A stretch of DNA of 64,000 nt from Plantago major (Eukaryota; Streptophyta; Magnoliopsida; Lamiales; Plantaginaceae): contig CM048844.1 of NCBI GenBank assembly GCA_026545765.1, positions 49,441,401 to 49,505,400 on the forward strand, in the 5' to 3' direction. The notes under the pieces were generated by a model. That model had not been told where the DNA came from and made no database searches. It saw only the letters and a program-made list of their open reading frames with translations. Both the position numbers and the translations under genes were made by a program. Positions 11,340-22,432 of this stretch are shown piece by piece (the first letter of the stretch is position 1; each line of letters begins with the position of its first letter).

Positions 11340-11660
11340 GTAAGTTCTCTTCCTCGATCCCTTACACCGTTTAAAGATGCCTTGGTGTATGGTAGAAGTA
11401 CACCTCTATCAATGGACATTGTTGAATCAGCTTTGAGCTCAAGGGAGTTAGATCAAGAGAGTGGGACTCAATCTCATGTCAAAGGTGAAGGTCTTACTGT
11501 GAGACATTAAGAGAAGTTTCCACCTAAGAAGAAGCAATTTCCAGATCAAAAGAAGACTCAGTACAAGAGAGACACAAGTGATAAAAGAGATGGCACTGAA
11601 ATAAGAAAGTGTTTCTATTGCAAGAAGCAGGGTCACTTGAAGAAAGACTGTCCAAGTCTC
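11340..11660 (+). pseudogene. Tork copia gag C-terminal end
   Basis: The segment ends with a CCHC zinc knuckle, KCFYCKKQGHLKKDC (about 11606-11650), which binds the element RNA. Upstream, Lys-rich sequence (FPPKKKQFPDQKKTQYKRD) is typical of the gag tail. The N-terminal two thirds of gag are not present. Confidence 0.75.
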
Positions 11661-13030
11661 AGAACACTAAAGGGGAAGGGTGTGATGAACACACCACAAT
11701 CTAGCTATGGCACAAACATTGCAGGCACCTCAGAAGCTTATCACACTGCAGAAGCTCTTGCTGTCACTGAGGTACTTTCAGTCTCACACTCTAACATTTC
11801 AACTGAATGGGTCTTAGATTCAGGCTGTTCTTTCCATATGACACCTATTAGAGAATGGTTTTCAACTTTTGAGCATAAGAACCTTGGTTCAGTGGTTCTT
11901 GGTGATGATAGACCATGTAGTATAAAGGGTATGGGTACAGTGAGGATTGAAATGTTTGATGGAGTGATAAGGGAGCTACTTAATGTGATGTATGTACCAC
12001 ACTTGAGAAGAAACTTGATATCATTAGGTATGATGGATACTAAAGGGTACACGTACTCATCATCACAAGGTGTACTTAAGGTGATGAAGGGTGATAAGGT
12101 GGTAATGAAAGCCTTGAAAAGAAGAGAGCTATATTACCTATAGGGTAAGATCAGAATCGTGAAGTATCCGATTATGCAGTGTGATAACAACACCAAACAG
12201 TGTCCTGACAACACCATACTGTGGCACAGAAGGCTAGGTCATGTTGGAGAGAAAGGGCTCATGGAATTATCAAAGAAGGACCTATTATGTGGTTATAAGA
12301 TACATAAGTTGGGGTTTTGTGAGTTATGTGTGTTAGGCAAAGTTAAGAAGAATAGCTATGGAGCTAGTAAACACACTACACAGAATACACTTTAGTATAT
12401 CCATGCAGATTTGTGGGGACCTGCCAGGACTGCTACCAGGAATGGTGGTAGATATTTTCTATCTATCATTGATGATCTATCCAGAAAAGTATGGGTGTTC
12501 ATATTAAGGTCAAAGGATGAGACATTTAGCAGATTCAAGGAGTGGCTCACAGAAATGGAAAATCAAACTGATAAGAAGCTTAAGGTGATCAGAACTGATA
12601 ATGGTTTGGAATTCTTATCAAATGAATTCAATGATTTCTGTAAAGTAAAGGGTATCTTAAGTCACAAATCAGTTCCTGGGAATCCTCAACAGAATGGTGT
12701 AGTAGAGAGGATGAATAGAACTATCCTAGAGAGAGTGAGATGTATGCTTCTTGGAGCTGGTTTATCAAAGAGTTTTTGGGGTGAAGCTGTGACGACAACA
12801 GTCCATTTAATAAACTTATGTCCCTCATATGCTATTGGTTTCAAAACACCAGAAGAAGTATCGAAAGGCACTCATTCAAACTAATCTTATCTCAAAACTT
12901 TTAGATGCTTAGCTTATGCTCATGTTAAGCAAGATAAGCTGGAAGCTAGAGCCTTAAAGTGTCTATTTCTGGGATATCCTAAAAGAGTTAAAGGATATAA
13001 GCTATGGTGTTTAGAACCAGGAATGAACAA
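11660..13030 (+). pseudogene. Tork copia protease and integrase, broken
   Basis: WVLDSGCSFHMTP (about 11811-11850) is the copia protease active site. LWHRRLGHVGEKGLMELSKK (about 12220) is the pre-integrase domain. The integrase core has ADLWGPARTATRNGGRYFLS (first Asp), VIRTDNGLEFLSNEF (second Asp) and PQQNGVVERMNRTI (Glu). Interruptions are few in this part. Confidence 0.85.
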
Positions 13031-14098
13031 ATGCATTATCAATAGAGATGTAATTTTTCATGAAGATGTGATGCCACTACTAAAGACAGCTAACAGTGTT
13101 AGGAGAACACATAGTGAGGTGGAGCCTATTGAAATTGGTGTGGCAGACACACAGGACAGGGAGCATACAGATACTGGTGTGATACTGATACCAGATCTAC
13201 ATCATACAGACTATGGTGTTCTGCCTACACCAAACAGAGCATCTCCTAAAAATGCAGAACAACATGACCAGGATGAACATGAATTAATTAATCAGGTGGA
13301 GAGGCCTGAGATTACAAGGAGAGTAGGTATAGAACTTGATAATCCAGCTGATGTCAGGGATTATCAACTCACTAGGGATAGAGAACCAAGAATTAGGTTC
13401 TCAACTACAGATCCCAACATGGTTTATTTTGCTCTAAATGTTGCTGAAGACATTGATTGCTATGAACCTGAGAACTATCAGAGAGCTATAAGCTGTTCAG
13501 AGAAGAATAGATGGTGCATAGCTATACAACATGAACTTCTGTCACTTGAAAAGAATCACACATGGGACATTGTAGCAATACCAAAAGGAAATAAATTGGT
13601 TAGCTGCAAATGGATTTTTAAGAAGAAATTTGGAGCTGAAGGTGAACAAAAGGTGAAGTACAAAGCCAGGTTAGTAGCCAGAGGTTTCACACAAAGAGAG
13701 GGGGTAGAATGAAATCTTCTCACCAGTTGTAAAGCATAGCTCAATAAGAATTTTGGTTTCTTTGGTAGCTCAATTCAAGTTGTAGTTGCATCAGATGGAT
13801 GTTACTACAACATTTCTACATGGGAAGTTGGATGAAGACATATACATGAGGATACCAGAAGGGATTGAAGTGACTGACAAAGCAAACAAAGCTTGTTTGC
13901 TACTGAGATCACTCTATGAGCTCAAGCCAAAGCCCAAGGCAATGGTATAGAAGATTTGACAAGTTCATGTTAAGTCACAAGTTCAGAAGGTGTGACTATG
14001 ACACCTGTGTATATTTCAATGGTGATAACATTGAGAACATGATTTATCTGCTAATTTATGTGGATGATATGCTTATAGCCAGCAAGCATATGGAAGGT
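13030..14098 (+). pseudogene. Tork copia reverse transcriptase, 5' part
   Basis: A linker rich in acidic residues is followed by the RT start, HTWDIVAIPKGNKLVSCKWI and KYKARLVARGFTQREG (about 13555-13705), and by the catalytic box LIYVDDMLIASKHMEG (about 14053-14098). The coding sequence stops where the solo LTR is inserted; the remaining RT is at 15476. The part is broken. Confidence 0.8.
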
Positions 14099-14103
14099 AT
14101 AAC
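14099..14103 (+). repeat. Target-site duplication ATAAC (left copy)
   Basis: ATAAC at 14099-14103 and again at 15471-15475 flanks the solo LTR exactly, which proves insertion of a single element into the Tork pol. Confidence 0.9.
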
Positions 14104-15470
14104 TGATGAGACAATATTCTAACGTCTCATTTGATCCTTTTTAGCGGTCTTTTGTTAGTCTTTGACCTTAGTTTTATAGTGTTTTTGTACGTTTTTATGC
14201 TTTAGTACTTTGTTTGCGTTTTGTAGGATTTCTTGTGTTATTTGGTCCGGAAGGTGAAATCGGAGAAGACATTGGTTATATATCGCTGAATGAAGAGTAA
14301 TTGGGTGAAGACGGAAGTGGATTCGGAGTTCGGACGAAGAATTGAGAGGCGTTTTAGCGTGACCTACAAAAGTGATGATTTATGGAGCAGTCTAGCTATT
14401 TTGGACATAACTCTCTCATATGAAGTCCGATTTACCTGATCTCGGTGGCCATGGAAAGATAATTCAAAGTTCTACAACTTTCGTTCAAGAATAGTAGCCA
14501 AATCCTTCTGTAGAAAACTATATGGACGTCGTAATCTGGCTGGAAGAAAACATCCGCGCAGCGGCGAGGATTTTTGTTCGCCGCCGCGAGAACTTACGAG
14601 AGCAGATTTCTGGACGGTCTCTTGGTCGAATTCTAATGGGATTCTACTCGTTTTTTCTCCTTTAAATAGATTTCTTTCACCATAACTTCAAACATAACTT
14701 ATTCTAAACCCTATTTGGGACCTAAGAACCCTAGATTAACATTGAGACATCTTTAGAGCTTGGATTATTCATTGATTTTTATCATCAAGATTATTGGTAT
14801 TGATTTTCTCCATTGCTTTCTTCTTCTTGCAATTCATTCTTTATCTTATTGATTGAGTTGTATGTTATTGCATGCAAGTTTATCATCTATGTTTCATATG
14901 ATTTTTACCATTAATCTCTGTATGAAATCATCAAGTATGAGTAGCTAAACACCTTTGAATACAGTAGTATGTGAAGATTATGCATATTCGTTCTAGGGTT
15001 TATCAAAGCACTCATATAGGTTAGTCTCGTATTAAATCTTCGTAAAAACCTTCAATTCGATAAGTCCGTATTAAATTCTCTAAATTGTTTATGTTTAAGG
15101 ATCGTGAATTGACGACTCACAATTTCTCCAGTATAATATCTTCTAAGAACAATTGGTTGAATCGAATTGATTGATTTTCTGTACAACAACCGTGTGACAA
15201 ATATGAGTGCTATCCCTAGTTCGAATTAGCATAATTGGATCTTGCTACTGTATTCATCTTTCTCTCATTGTTAATCGTTATCTTAGCTTTAGTTGAACTA
15301 GTTAGAAGTATAAACAAAACCATCAATCAGATTGTTACTCGCAAGTATTTGTTTACTCTCACTGCTACATAGCCTGATTAATTCCCTAGAGATCGATCCT
15401 GAGTTAGGCTTTAGTCTAGAACTACAGCTTATTCTCTAATTTCTTTTTAGAGTATAATTTGAGCTCATCA
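14104..15470 (+). mobile_element. Solo LTR of the Athila-type family
   Basis: 1367 bp starting TGATGAGACAATATTCTAAC and ending GAGCTCATCA, with a perfect 5-bp duplication on both sides. It is homologous along its length to the LTRs of the gag-only element at 18987-25075, in the opposite orientation. A solo LTR is what remains after recombination between the two LTRs of one element. It has a TTTAAATA box at 14661-14668 and a GC-rich imperfect palindrome (CGCAGCGGCGAG..TTCGCCGCCGCG, about 14553-14590). It is not coding. Confidence 0.92.
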
Positions 15471-15475
15471 ATAAC

Positions 15476-16200
15476 ACATGTGAAGAATCTTTTGAAGTCA
15501 GAATTTGAGATGAAAGATTTAGGAATAGCTAAGAGAATACTGGGGATTGATATCATTCATGAAGGTGATGGAAAAATTGTTATGAATCAGACTGCATACT
15601 TGGAGAAGTTATTGAAGAGGTTTTACATGCACAAATCCAAGCATGTTGCAACAACTTTAGGAACTCAGTTTAAACTATCTGGTAAATCTTGTCCTACAAC
15701 TGATGAAGAGAATAAGAGTATGGAGAATGTTCCCTGTGCAAGTGCTATGGGATCTATCATGTACTCCATGGTGTGTTGTAGGCCTGATTTGGCTCATGCA
15801 ATAAGCTCAGTTAGTAGATACATGGACAATCCTGGCAAGGATCATTGGGAAGCTGTTAAATGGCTACTCAGGTATATTGGTGGTTCTATAAGGTTGGGAT
15901 TGGTGTTTGAGCAACACCAGACTGAGATGGATGCACTTGTTGGATATGTAAACTCAGATTATGCTGCAAATTTGGATACAAGGAAATCTTTAACAGGTTA
16001 TGTATTCACACTTTATGGTACAGCTGTGAGTTGGAAGTCTACTCATCAGCATGTGGTTGCTTTATCAACAACAGAAGCAGAATTTATGGCTATGACTGAA
16101 GCTGTGAAGGAAGCTATTTGGCTAAAGGGAATACTTAGTCAGTTTGGAGTTATGCAAGGGACTGTAACTATCAACTGTGATAGTCAGAGTGCTACTGTAT
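15476..16200 (+). pseudogene. Tork copia reverse transcriptase end and RNase H
   Basis: Continues the Tork pol after the solo LTR: FEMKDLGIAKRILGIDI, then PCASAMGSIMYSMVCCRPDL, LVGYVNSDYAANLDTRKSLTG (RNase H first Asp) and VALSTTEAEFMAMTEAVKEA (Glu), INCDSQSAT (Asp). Homology stops near 16200. It lies 60 bases before the Copia2 insertion. Confidence 0.85.
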
Positions 16201-16261
16201 TTCTAATCTCTGGAATCCGTGTACACGAGCTAGTGACTCGGATGCCCTAGGAGCTAGTGCT
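16201..16261. other. Unassigned segment between the Tork copia and Copia2
   Basis: Sixty bases that match neither the expected Tork pol ending nor an LTR. Its last five bases (GTGCT, 16257-16261) are the left target duplication of Copia2, so this segment was originally continuous with 29120 onwards. Confidence 0.6.
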
Positions 16262-17265
16262 TGTAAGAATTTTAGTCTACAATGAGGCTAGTCCATGTCT
16301 TTGCATCTAAACCAAAGGGGCCCCACATGTTGGAAATGACGTTTCCTTAAACATGAATAATCTACTATAGTAGTAGATTACACTTGAGAAAGAATTACTA
16401 AAATTCATTGAGAGGTGAAAGAGTAATTGAAGCTCAAAGTGTGTTGGTTGATGCATTAAATATGGAATGCCAAGAGTTGGAAATGGGAAGAATCCCACAT
16501 GGCTAAAATTGAGAAAGAAGGAACTAGTTATAAGTCCAAAACTTGCTATTGGGTTTGGGCCCCAAGGGGCACCCATGGTTTTGGAAGGGGGGAGGAGCTA
16601 GATAGCTCCATCACTCGACCACACGCACCCGCCTGGCTCCGCCAGGAGCCGGGCCTGGGTCGAGGGTCGCGGGTCCGTGGGTTCGCGGATCGCGGTCTTG
16701 AGTAGATTATTATCTTTTTGGCCCAGAAACATATTGTGTTCGGTTAAGCCCAAATAGATAGTCTGAAACGAAGCCCAACACTGAAGCGTGAAGCCCAACA
16801 GATGAATCTGTTGGTTTGGGCCGGATTCAGCGAACGGATCTGTCCATTCGCTGAAAGGATGTAACTGAACGGGAAAAATCCAACAGGTGTGCCTGTTCGA
16901 ATTTTTCTTTCTGCAGGGACCTGTTCGTGAAAGGCTACATCTATTCAGACCGCAACTCTTCAATATTATAAATAGACCCCCAGAATTGGACTTTCAAAAC
17001 ACCGAAATCCAAACCTTCTTTCTTCTTTACTTTCTCTCTAAAAGCCTGAACTTTCTATACTACCTAGTTCGACAAGTTAGCAATTTAGTGCTAGAATTCT
17101 AACTTATTGCTGCTCTATCTTGGGAGACTGATTGCTAAGTAAACCGTAGGCACCAGGGCGGGGCGATCAAAGTCTTAAGGACCGAGGGCCAACCCTCAGC
17201 TCAGCAGACTTATACTCTCTATTTTCGTATACCATCTTCTATACACCCACTCTCTACAACCAACA
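16262..17265 (+). repeat. 5' LTR of Copia2
   Basis: 1004 bp, TG..CA. TATA box TATAAATA at 16967-16974, so transcription should start near 17000. It includes GATCAAAGTCTTAAG (17165-17179), the exact complement of the sequence found just after the LTR. Confidence 0.93.
16967..16974 (+). promoter_or_regulatory. TATA box of the Copia2 LTR
   Basis: TATAAATA, about 300 bp before the LTR end; the copy at 28816-28823 in the 3' LTR is unchanged. It is the likely core promoter of the element. Confidence 0.7.
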
Positions 17266-17281
17266 ACTTAAGACTTTGATC
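17165..17281 (+). promoter_or_regulatory. Candidate self-primer and primer site of Copia2
   Basis: GATCAAAGTCTTAAG (17165-17179, inside the LTR) is perfectly complementary over 15 nt to CTTAAGACTTTGATC (17267-17281). The second segment begins one base after the LTR end, where copia elements carry the site for their tRNA primer. The usual TGGTATCAGAGC is absent. Seen: the complement and its place. Inferred: the element RNA may prime itself, as known for fission-yeast Tf1. The LTR segment is preserved in the 3' LTR at 29014-29028. Confidence 0.5.
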
Positions 17282-17294
17282 ATGTGTATCGAAG

Positions 17295-18340
17295 ATGACT
17301 ACCAACGAAGTTGCTGTGTCTGTTGCTCGTGTGAACTCTGCTCCTGTTCACCATGGGGAGAAGCCAGAGAAGTTTGTGGGGATGAACTTCAAGCATTGGA
17401 AACAGAAGATAATGTTCTACTTGACCACCATTGGTCTGGCGAGTTACCTCACTGTTGAAACTCCTGCCCCACCCACTCTGCAGGAAATTGATGAAAATTC
17501 TATGGCCACGGAGGAGGTGCGGGTCGCACAAGAAGACAACAAGAAGAAGCAACTAGCCTATGACGCTTGGGTCCACGCAGACTTTCTGTGTAGGAACTAC
17601 ATTCTGAATTGTCTCTCTGATGCTCTCTACACTGCCTTTTGGTCTGTCAGTACCACAAAGGAGTTGTGGGAAAATCGACAGAAGTATTATGCATGGGATC
17701 TCGGCGAAGAAGTTCATTGTGGGGAAGTTTCTGAACTTCAGAATGACTGACTCTAAGTCTGTGATGAGTCAGGTTCTGGGGTATCAAATTATTCTCCACG
17801 AATCGGAACAAGAGGGCATGAAGCCTAATGAGTCGTTCGTGGTTGCTTCACTGTTTAAGAAACTGCCACCATCATGGAATGAGTTCATGAGTTATCTGAC
17901 CAAGGAAATGGGGCTTGAAGAGTTTGTCATCAAGCTTCAGATTCAGGAAGACAACCGCAGGGCTTTGGTCAAAGGCAAGCAGCCCATGGATGCCAAGGCT
18001 TACCTGGTGGATTCTAAGGGAAAGTCCAAGGGGAATTCCAACAAGAAGCGCAAGTGGCGTGATGGGGACGTGAAGTCTCAGGGGAATTCTGGGAATTTCG
18101 GGAATCCAGGAACGTCCAGGAAAATCAAGGGAAAGTGCTTCAATTGTGGGAAGCCTGGACATATGAAGGCAGGCTGCAACCAACTCAAGAAGGAAAAGGA
18201 AAATATTGCTGAGGCAAAAGATGATCCTATGGTGGAGGATTTGGTCAATTCCTTTGCTGTTGTGGTCTTGGAGGCTAACCTGGTTGAGAATCCAAGGCAA
18301 TGGTGGATGGATACGGGTGCAACCTGACACATTTGTTCTG
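17295..18340 (+). pseudogene. Copia2 gag, broken
   Basis: Starts at the ATG at 17295, only 14 bases after the complementary segment. PEKFVGMNFKHWKQKIMFYL is the start of the copia gag domain; FMSYLTKEMGLEEFVIKLQIQ lies in its middle (about 17885). The CCHC knuckle CFNCGKPGHMKAGC is at about 18138-18178, and WWMDTGAT near 18302 opens the protease. It would form the particle shell and bind RNA. Interrupted. Confidence 0.85.
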
Positions 18341-18981
18341 ACAAGGGTGATTTCTCCACCTACTCTCCGGTGAAGGATAAAAAGCTGTTCATGGGGAACG
18401 ACGCTACCTCGGAAGTGAAGGGAGTTGGCAAAGTGGTTCTGAAGATGACTTCTGGGAAGGAGCTCATACTGAACGAAGTGATGCACGTTCCGGATATCCG
18501 CAAGAATTTGGTGTCCGGGGCTTTGCTAGTTAAGGCAGGTTTCAAGATGACTTTCGATGCAGTCGATTTGTAATGTTGAAGAATGGTCAGTTTGTAGGAA
18601 AGGGCTACATGTGTGATGGGCTCTTCAAAATGTCTGTAATGTCTATTGTACGCTCCTTTGAGAGCAATGAAATAAAGCATTTTACCTACTTGTCTGAGTT
18701 CTCTAATTTATGGCACCATAGATTAGGGCATACAAACTACAATGCAATTCGAAAGTTAATCAGATTGAAACACTTGCCATCCTATGAAATCAAATCCTCA
18801 AAGTAAATGCGAGGTTTGTGTGGAGGCAAAATTAACTAAGACACCATTTCATTCAGTAAACAGAACCACTACTCCTCTAGAATTAATCCACAGCGACTTG
18901 TGTGATTTAAAGTTTGTGCAAACTAGAGGAGGGAAAAAGTATTTTGTTACTTTTATTGACGATTGCACAAGATATTGTTAT
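18300..18981 (+). pseudogene. Copia2 protease, pre-integrase and integrase start
   Basis: WWMDTGAT is the protease active site (about 18302-18325). [20 protein letters not shown] (about 18711) is the pre-integrase zinc region. [20 protein letters not shown] and [15 protein letters not shown] (to 18981) form the first part of the integrase core with its first catalytic Asp. The rest of integrase resumes after the nested element, at 25081. Confidence 0.85.
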
Positions 18982-18986
18982 GTTTA

Positions 18987-20374
18987 TAATGTGCTCAAAT
19001 TACTACTTAGAAAACAAGTAGAAAGCAGTTGTTGTAAACAGACAATGCTAACCATAGAATCGTTCGCTAAGGAACCAATTAAGCTACCAAGCAGTTGAAA
19101 GCAAATAGTCACTTGTGAAAATAATTTGATTGGTTTGTTTGAATACTTCTAATAACTAGAAAACAAATAAAGTAAATAGACGGTTGATGACAATGAGAGA
19201 AGATGAACACAGTAGTAATGATCAAAGTAATGCTAATTCATTCTAGGGCAATCATTCATATTTGTCACGCGGTCGGTGTACAGAAATCAATCAGTCCAAT
19301 TCAACCAATCGTACTTTGAATATTTCAAACTAGAGTAATCGTGGGTTGTCAATCCACGATCCTTAATCGAAAACGATTTAGAAGATTTAAAACTAGCTTA
19401 TTGGATTGAAGGTTTTACGAAATTTTCAAACTAGACAAACCTATATGAATGAATCCAAAACCCTAGAAACGAATATACAATACTATCACATAACTATAGC
19501 GTTCGGAGTGATTTAGCTACTCATGATGGAAGCAAGATGAAAGACGTCAAGGTACTGATTACGCTAAGCATAAACATAGTGATAATCCAATGCAAAATCA
19601 TTCAATTCGATAAACACAAGAAAAGTACGAATTTAAGATAAACAATAGAGAATTATCAATAGAATACCAAGAATTCGATCCCGATGGTTCTTACAAGAGG
19701 TAAACCAAGCTCCAAAGATCCATCAATCAATGTCAAAACCTAGTTCTAGGAGCTTTTTATATGTAAAAATCGAGTATAAGAAGTTATGGCAAAAGAAGAC
19801 CTAATTCTAACCTAAAAAGGAGTTTTTCTGCTGAATCTGTGAAGTTATCGCAAATCTCGCCGCGGCGAGACACTGTTTAGGCTCCCAAATTGCTCTCGCA
19901 AAATCTCGCCACGGCGTGAATGTCATTCGTCGCGGCGAGCTTAAAACTTCTGTAACTTTTGCTACAGACATAATATGGCATGCTTCAAAAACTAAAGTTG
20001 TAGCCCTTTGAATTATCTTTCCGTGGACACCGAGCTCAGGTCAATCGGACATCATATGAGAGAGTTATGGCCAAAATGGCTAGACTGCTCCGTAAAACTT
20101 CACTTTTTCAAGCTTCGCTAAAACGGCTCTCAAATCTTCGTTTGAACTCCGAATCCACTTCCGTTTTTGCCCAATTACTCTTAATTCGGAGATCTATAAC
20201 CAATGTCTTCACTCCGATTTTCACCTTCGGGACCGAATAACACAAAAAATCCTACAAAACACAAACAAAGTACCAAAGCATAAAAACGTACAAAAACACT
20301 ATAAAACTAAGGTCAAAGACTAACAAAAGACCGCTAAAAAGGACCAAATGAGATGTTAGAATATTGTCTCATCA
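18987..20374 (-). repeat. 3' LTR of the gag-only element
   Basis: 1388 bp; outer end at 18987 next to duplication GTTTA, inner end GTCTCATCA at 20374. TATA-like TATAAAAA on the minus strand at 19754-19761. It carries three copies of a 14-bp palindrome of the CTCGCCGCGGCGAG type at 19856-19945. Confidence 0.92.
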
Positions 20375-20395
20375 AAATCCCCAAACCGAACCTTT
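20375..20395 (-). other. Polypurine tract of the gag-only element
   Basis: On the minus strand GGTTCGGTTTGGGGATTT directly precedes the 3' LTR (TGATGAGAC). The purine-rich GGGGATTT is the expected plus-strand primer. Confidence 0.65.
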
Positions 20396-21740
20396 ACTCG
20401 TCCTCGAGCAAACACACAACAAAATAAAAACAACTAGACTCTAGACAACGACACACAAGAACACATAAACGAGTCAGACTTCCAAGTGACCGAACTCTAC
20501 CATTGTAAGCGTTAAGTTCACAAGATGCAAAAGGTTTGCACTCAACCAACCTTGACATAAATAGTGCACAAAAATTCCTGTAAGAGAGTTTCTCAAGTAA
20601 ATAGCACTTAAGTCTAACTCTCCAATCCCTCACAAGGAAATCCTACACATCTCTCTCTCACACTCTGGAAGTGTCCAGTAGATTAATCACTCAAGGAACA
20701 ATAAGAGAAAAAGAAGGTGACTTTCGTCACAAAGGTGCCTCAAATACCTCATGCAATGTACTCAATCAGTTAAGTCAGAAGGAGCTTTTCCTTGGGCACA
20801 GCAACTTGTCGGAGCATACAACCAAACTTGCATATCACCACATATATATTTGCATACAATAAATTAGATGCTAATCAATTTGGCCACTATGGACTCTTTT
20901 AGTCTCACTTTTTTGGTAGTGTCTGTTTTACCGAAGTCCGCACTTTTGTGCGTGTCAGTTTGGTATACGTGCCATCAACCCTCATGGTCATATGGCTTTT
21001 TAGGACCACGCCGGTATATAGGTAGTATCTGAAACACGCCTAACACGACTACGGTGGTGACAAGCACCACAGATACACTCCGAGACGAATCAACTAATCA
21101 GGGGAAGTAATACATATTACAAAAAATGAATAATAAACATGTCAACACAGCAAATTTCTTCTCCCCAAACCGGTTCTTCGCAATGTACTGGCTTTTGATA
21201 AAATGAAACATGAGGAGCATGTTGTTCGTCATACTTAACTTAGCTGAGTACACATGAGAATGAAAGGGCGTAAACAAGAGGGTTTGCACTTCCCGAAAGG
21301 ATCACACAAGCGCCGGTACAATAGTTTTTCATCAGCTTAAAGTTTCTCACCGGATTTTTGGACTAAAGAGTTAAACAGACTTGCTATTTACAGGAGAAAC
21401 AAACTTATGGGCTTTTAAATCCACTATACCACCTCAGTTAAGTATCATGCAAAACATAAGCAGCAAGCAAATTTAACAATCACAATAGAAGATTTCATAA
21501 CTTGGAAGAACGACTCACGAAAGACTCTAGAGGGTAAAAGAAAAAACGACCGGAAAAGAAAAATGACCAAAACATACATAAAGTAAAGGAGGAAAGACTC
21601 TAGAGACTCAGGTAATAGAAAAAATGCAGACAAGACACTAGAGAGCACATTTCCCCCTCCCCAAACCTAAACTCAAGCATGTCCTCAAGCGTAGATGGCT
21701 TACTGCAGTGTACCTTCTGATCATGTACAAGACTCTTCTG
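20396..21740 (-). other. Internal non-coding region of the gag-only element
   Basis: About 1.35 kb between the protease and the 3' LTR without any recognisable protein. Motifs such as CCCCAAACC..CCTCGAGCA at both ends (about 20377-20410 and 21655-21690) recall the non-coding region that Athila-type elements carry between pol and the 3' LTR. Confidence 0.6.
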
Positions 21741-21746
21741 TGTTGG

Positions 21747-22372
21747 CTAACGGGTACTCTGGAAGTTCTTGGTTCTTCCAGTTGGTGCAGCTCTTTTTCT
21801 TCCCTGTTGATAAGTATGTATATATAGGGGTCCAGTGTGTGCTCCTATGAATTTTCTGCTGTCAACCTGCGAAACAAAATATAATGGAGCAGAATAGGCT
21901 TTAAGTTCATGTGGCTTTCCTTGCACCTCAATTGTGCAGGTTCGGGCATGTAAATTCACCACCATGAGAGTCGAGCAGATGAAGGGTCTCCCTAGAAGTA
22001 ACATATCCTTTTCCATTTCCTTCCCTTTCACCCTCGGCGATTCCACTACCACAAAATCTGTCATCACCGTTACACCATCCAGCTTAACCGGAAGATCTTC
22101 CACAATCCCCATGCATCAGCAAGAGTCATAAAGCATTTGCGCGGCTCCAATCCCTTTAAACCTAAGTCTTCATAGGTGTCAAAAGTCATCAAATTGCAAC
22201 TAGCACCAGTGTCAACTATTCCGGTAACCTGAGCTGAACACCCAATGCCTACCAGTAAATCAAAACTATCGGAGTTGCTTATACTCTTTTCTGCCTTAGG
22301 AGTTATTATGGTGGGGGGGGGGTCGGTTTCAGCAGTTTCTTGCTCTTGATTCGCCTTCTCTTCTGGAATCAC
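21747..22372 (-). pseudogene. Aspartic protease of the gag-only element
   Basis: GIGCSAQVTGIVDTGASCNLM (about 22255-22180) contains the catalytic DTGAS motif; LDGVTVMTDFVVVESPR and MLLLGRPFICSTLMVV (about 22080-21950) match the later part of Athila-type proteases. It would cut Gag during particle maturation. It is interrupted. No RT follows. Confidence 0.8.
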
Positions 22373-22432
22373 GGAACTTGGTTCCTCGACTTCATCCCCT
22401 GTCGATTCAACAGTGGCTACATCTTGATCCTT

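Larger units (their letters stand above)
11335..16200 (+). mobile_element. Tork-lineage Ty1/copia element, LTRs not found
   Basis: Gag tail, protease, integrase, reverse transcriptase and RNase H occur in copia order. The RT/RNase H motifs (ASAMGSIMYSMVCCRPDLAHA, WEAVKWLLRYIGGS, VALSTTEAEFMAMTEA) are those of the Tork group that includes tobacco Tnt1. The 5' part (LTR, primer site, most of gag) and the 3' end are absent. It is broken, with about five or more interruptions besides the solo LTR inserted at 14104-15470. It is probably old. Confidence 0.85.

Noticed and set aside
17267-17281. tRNA-Leu half as primer of Copia2
   Set aside because: Only the CTTAAG core fits the anticodon region I remember; the match is far weaker than that to the LTR. 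A real tRNA search was not possible.
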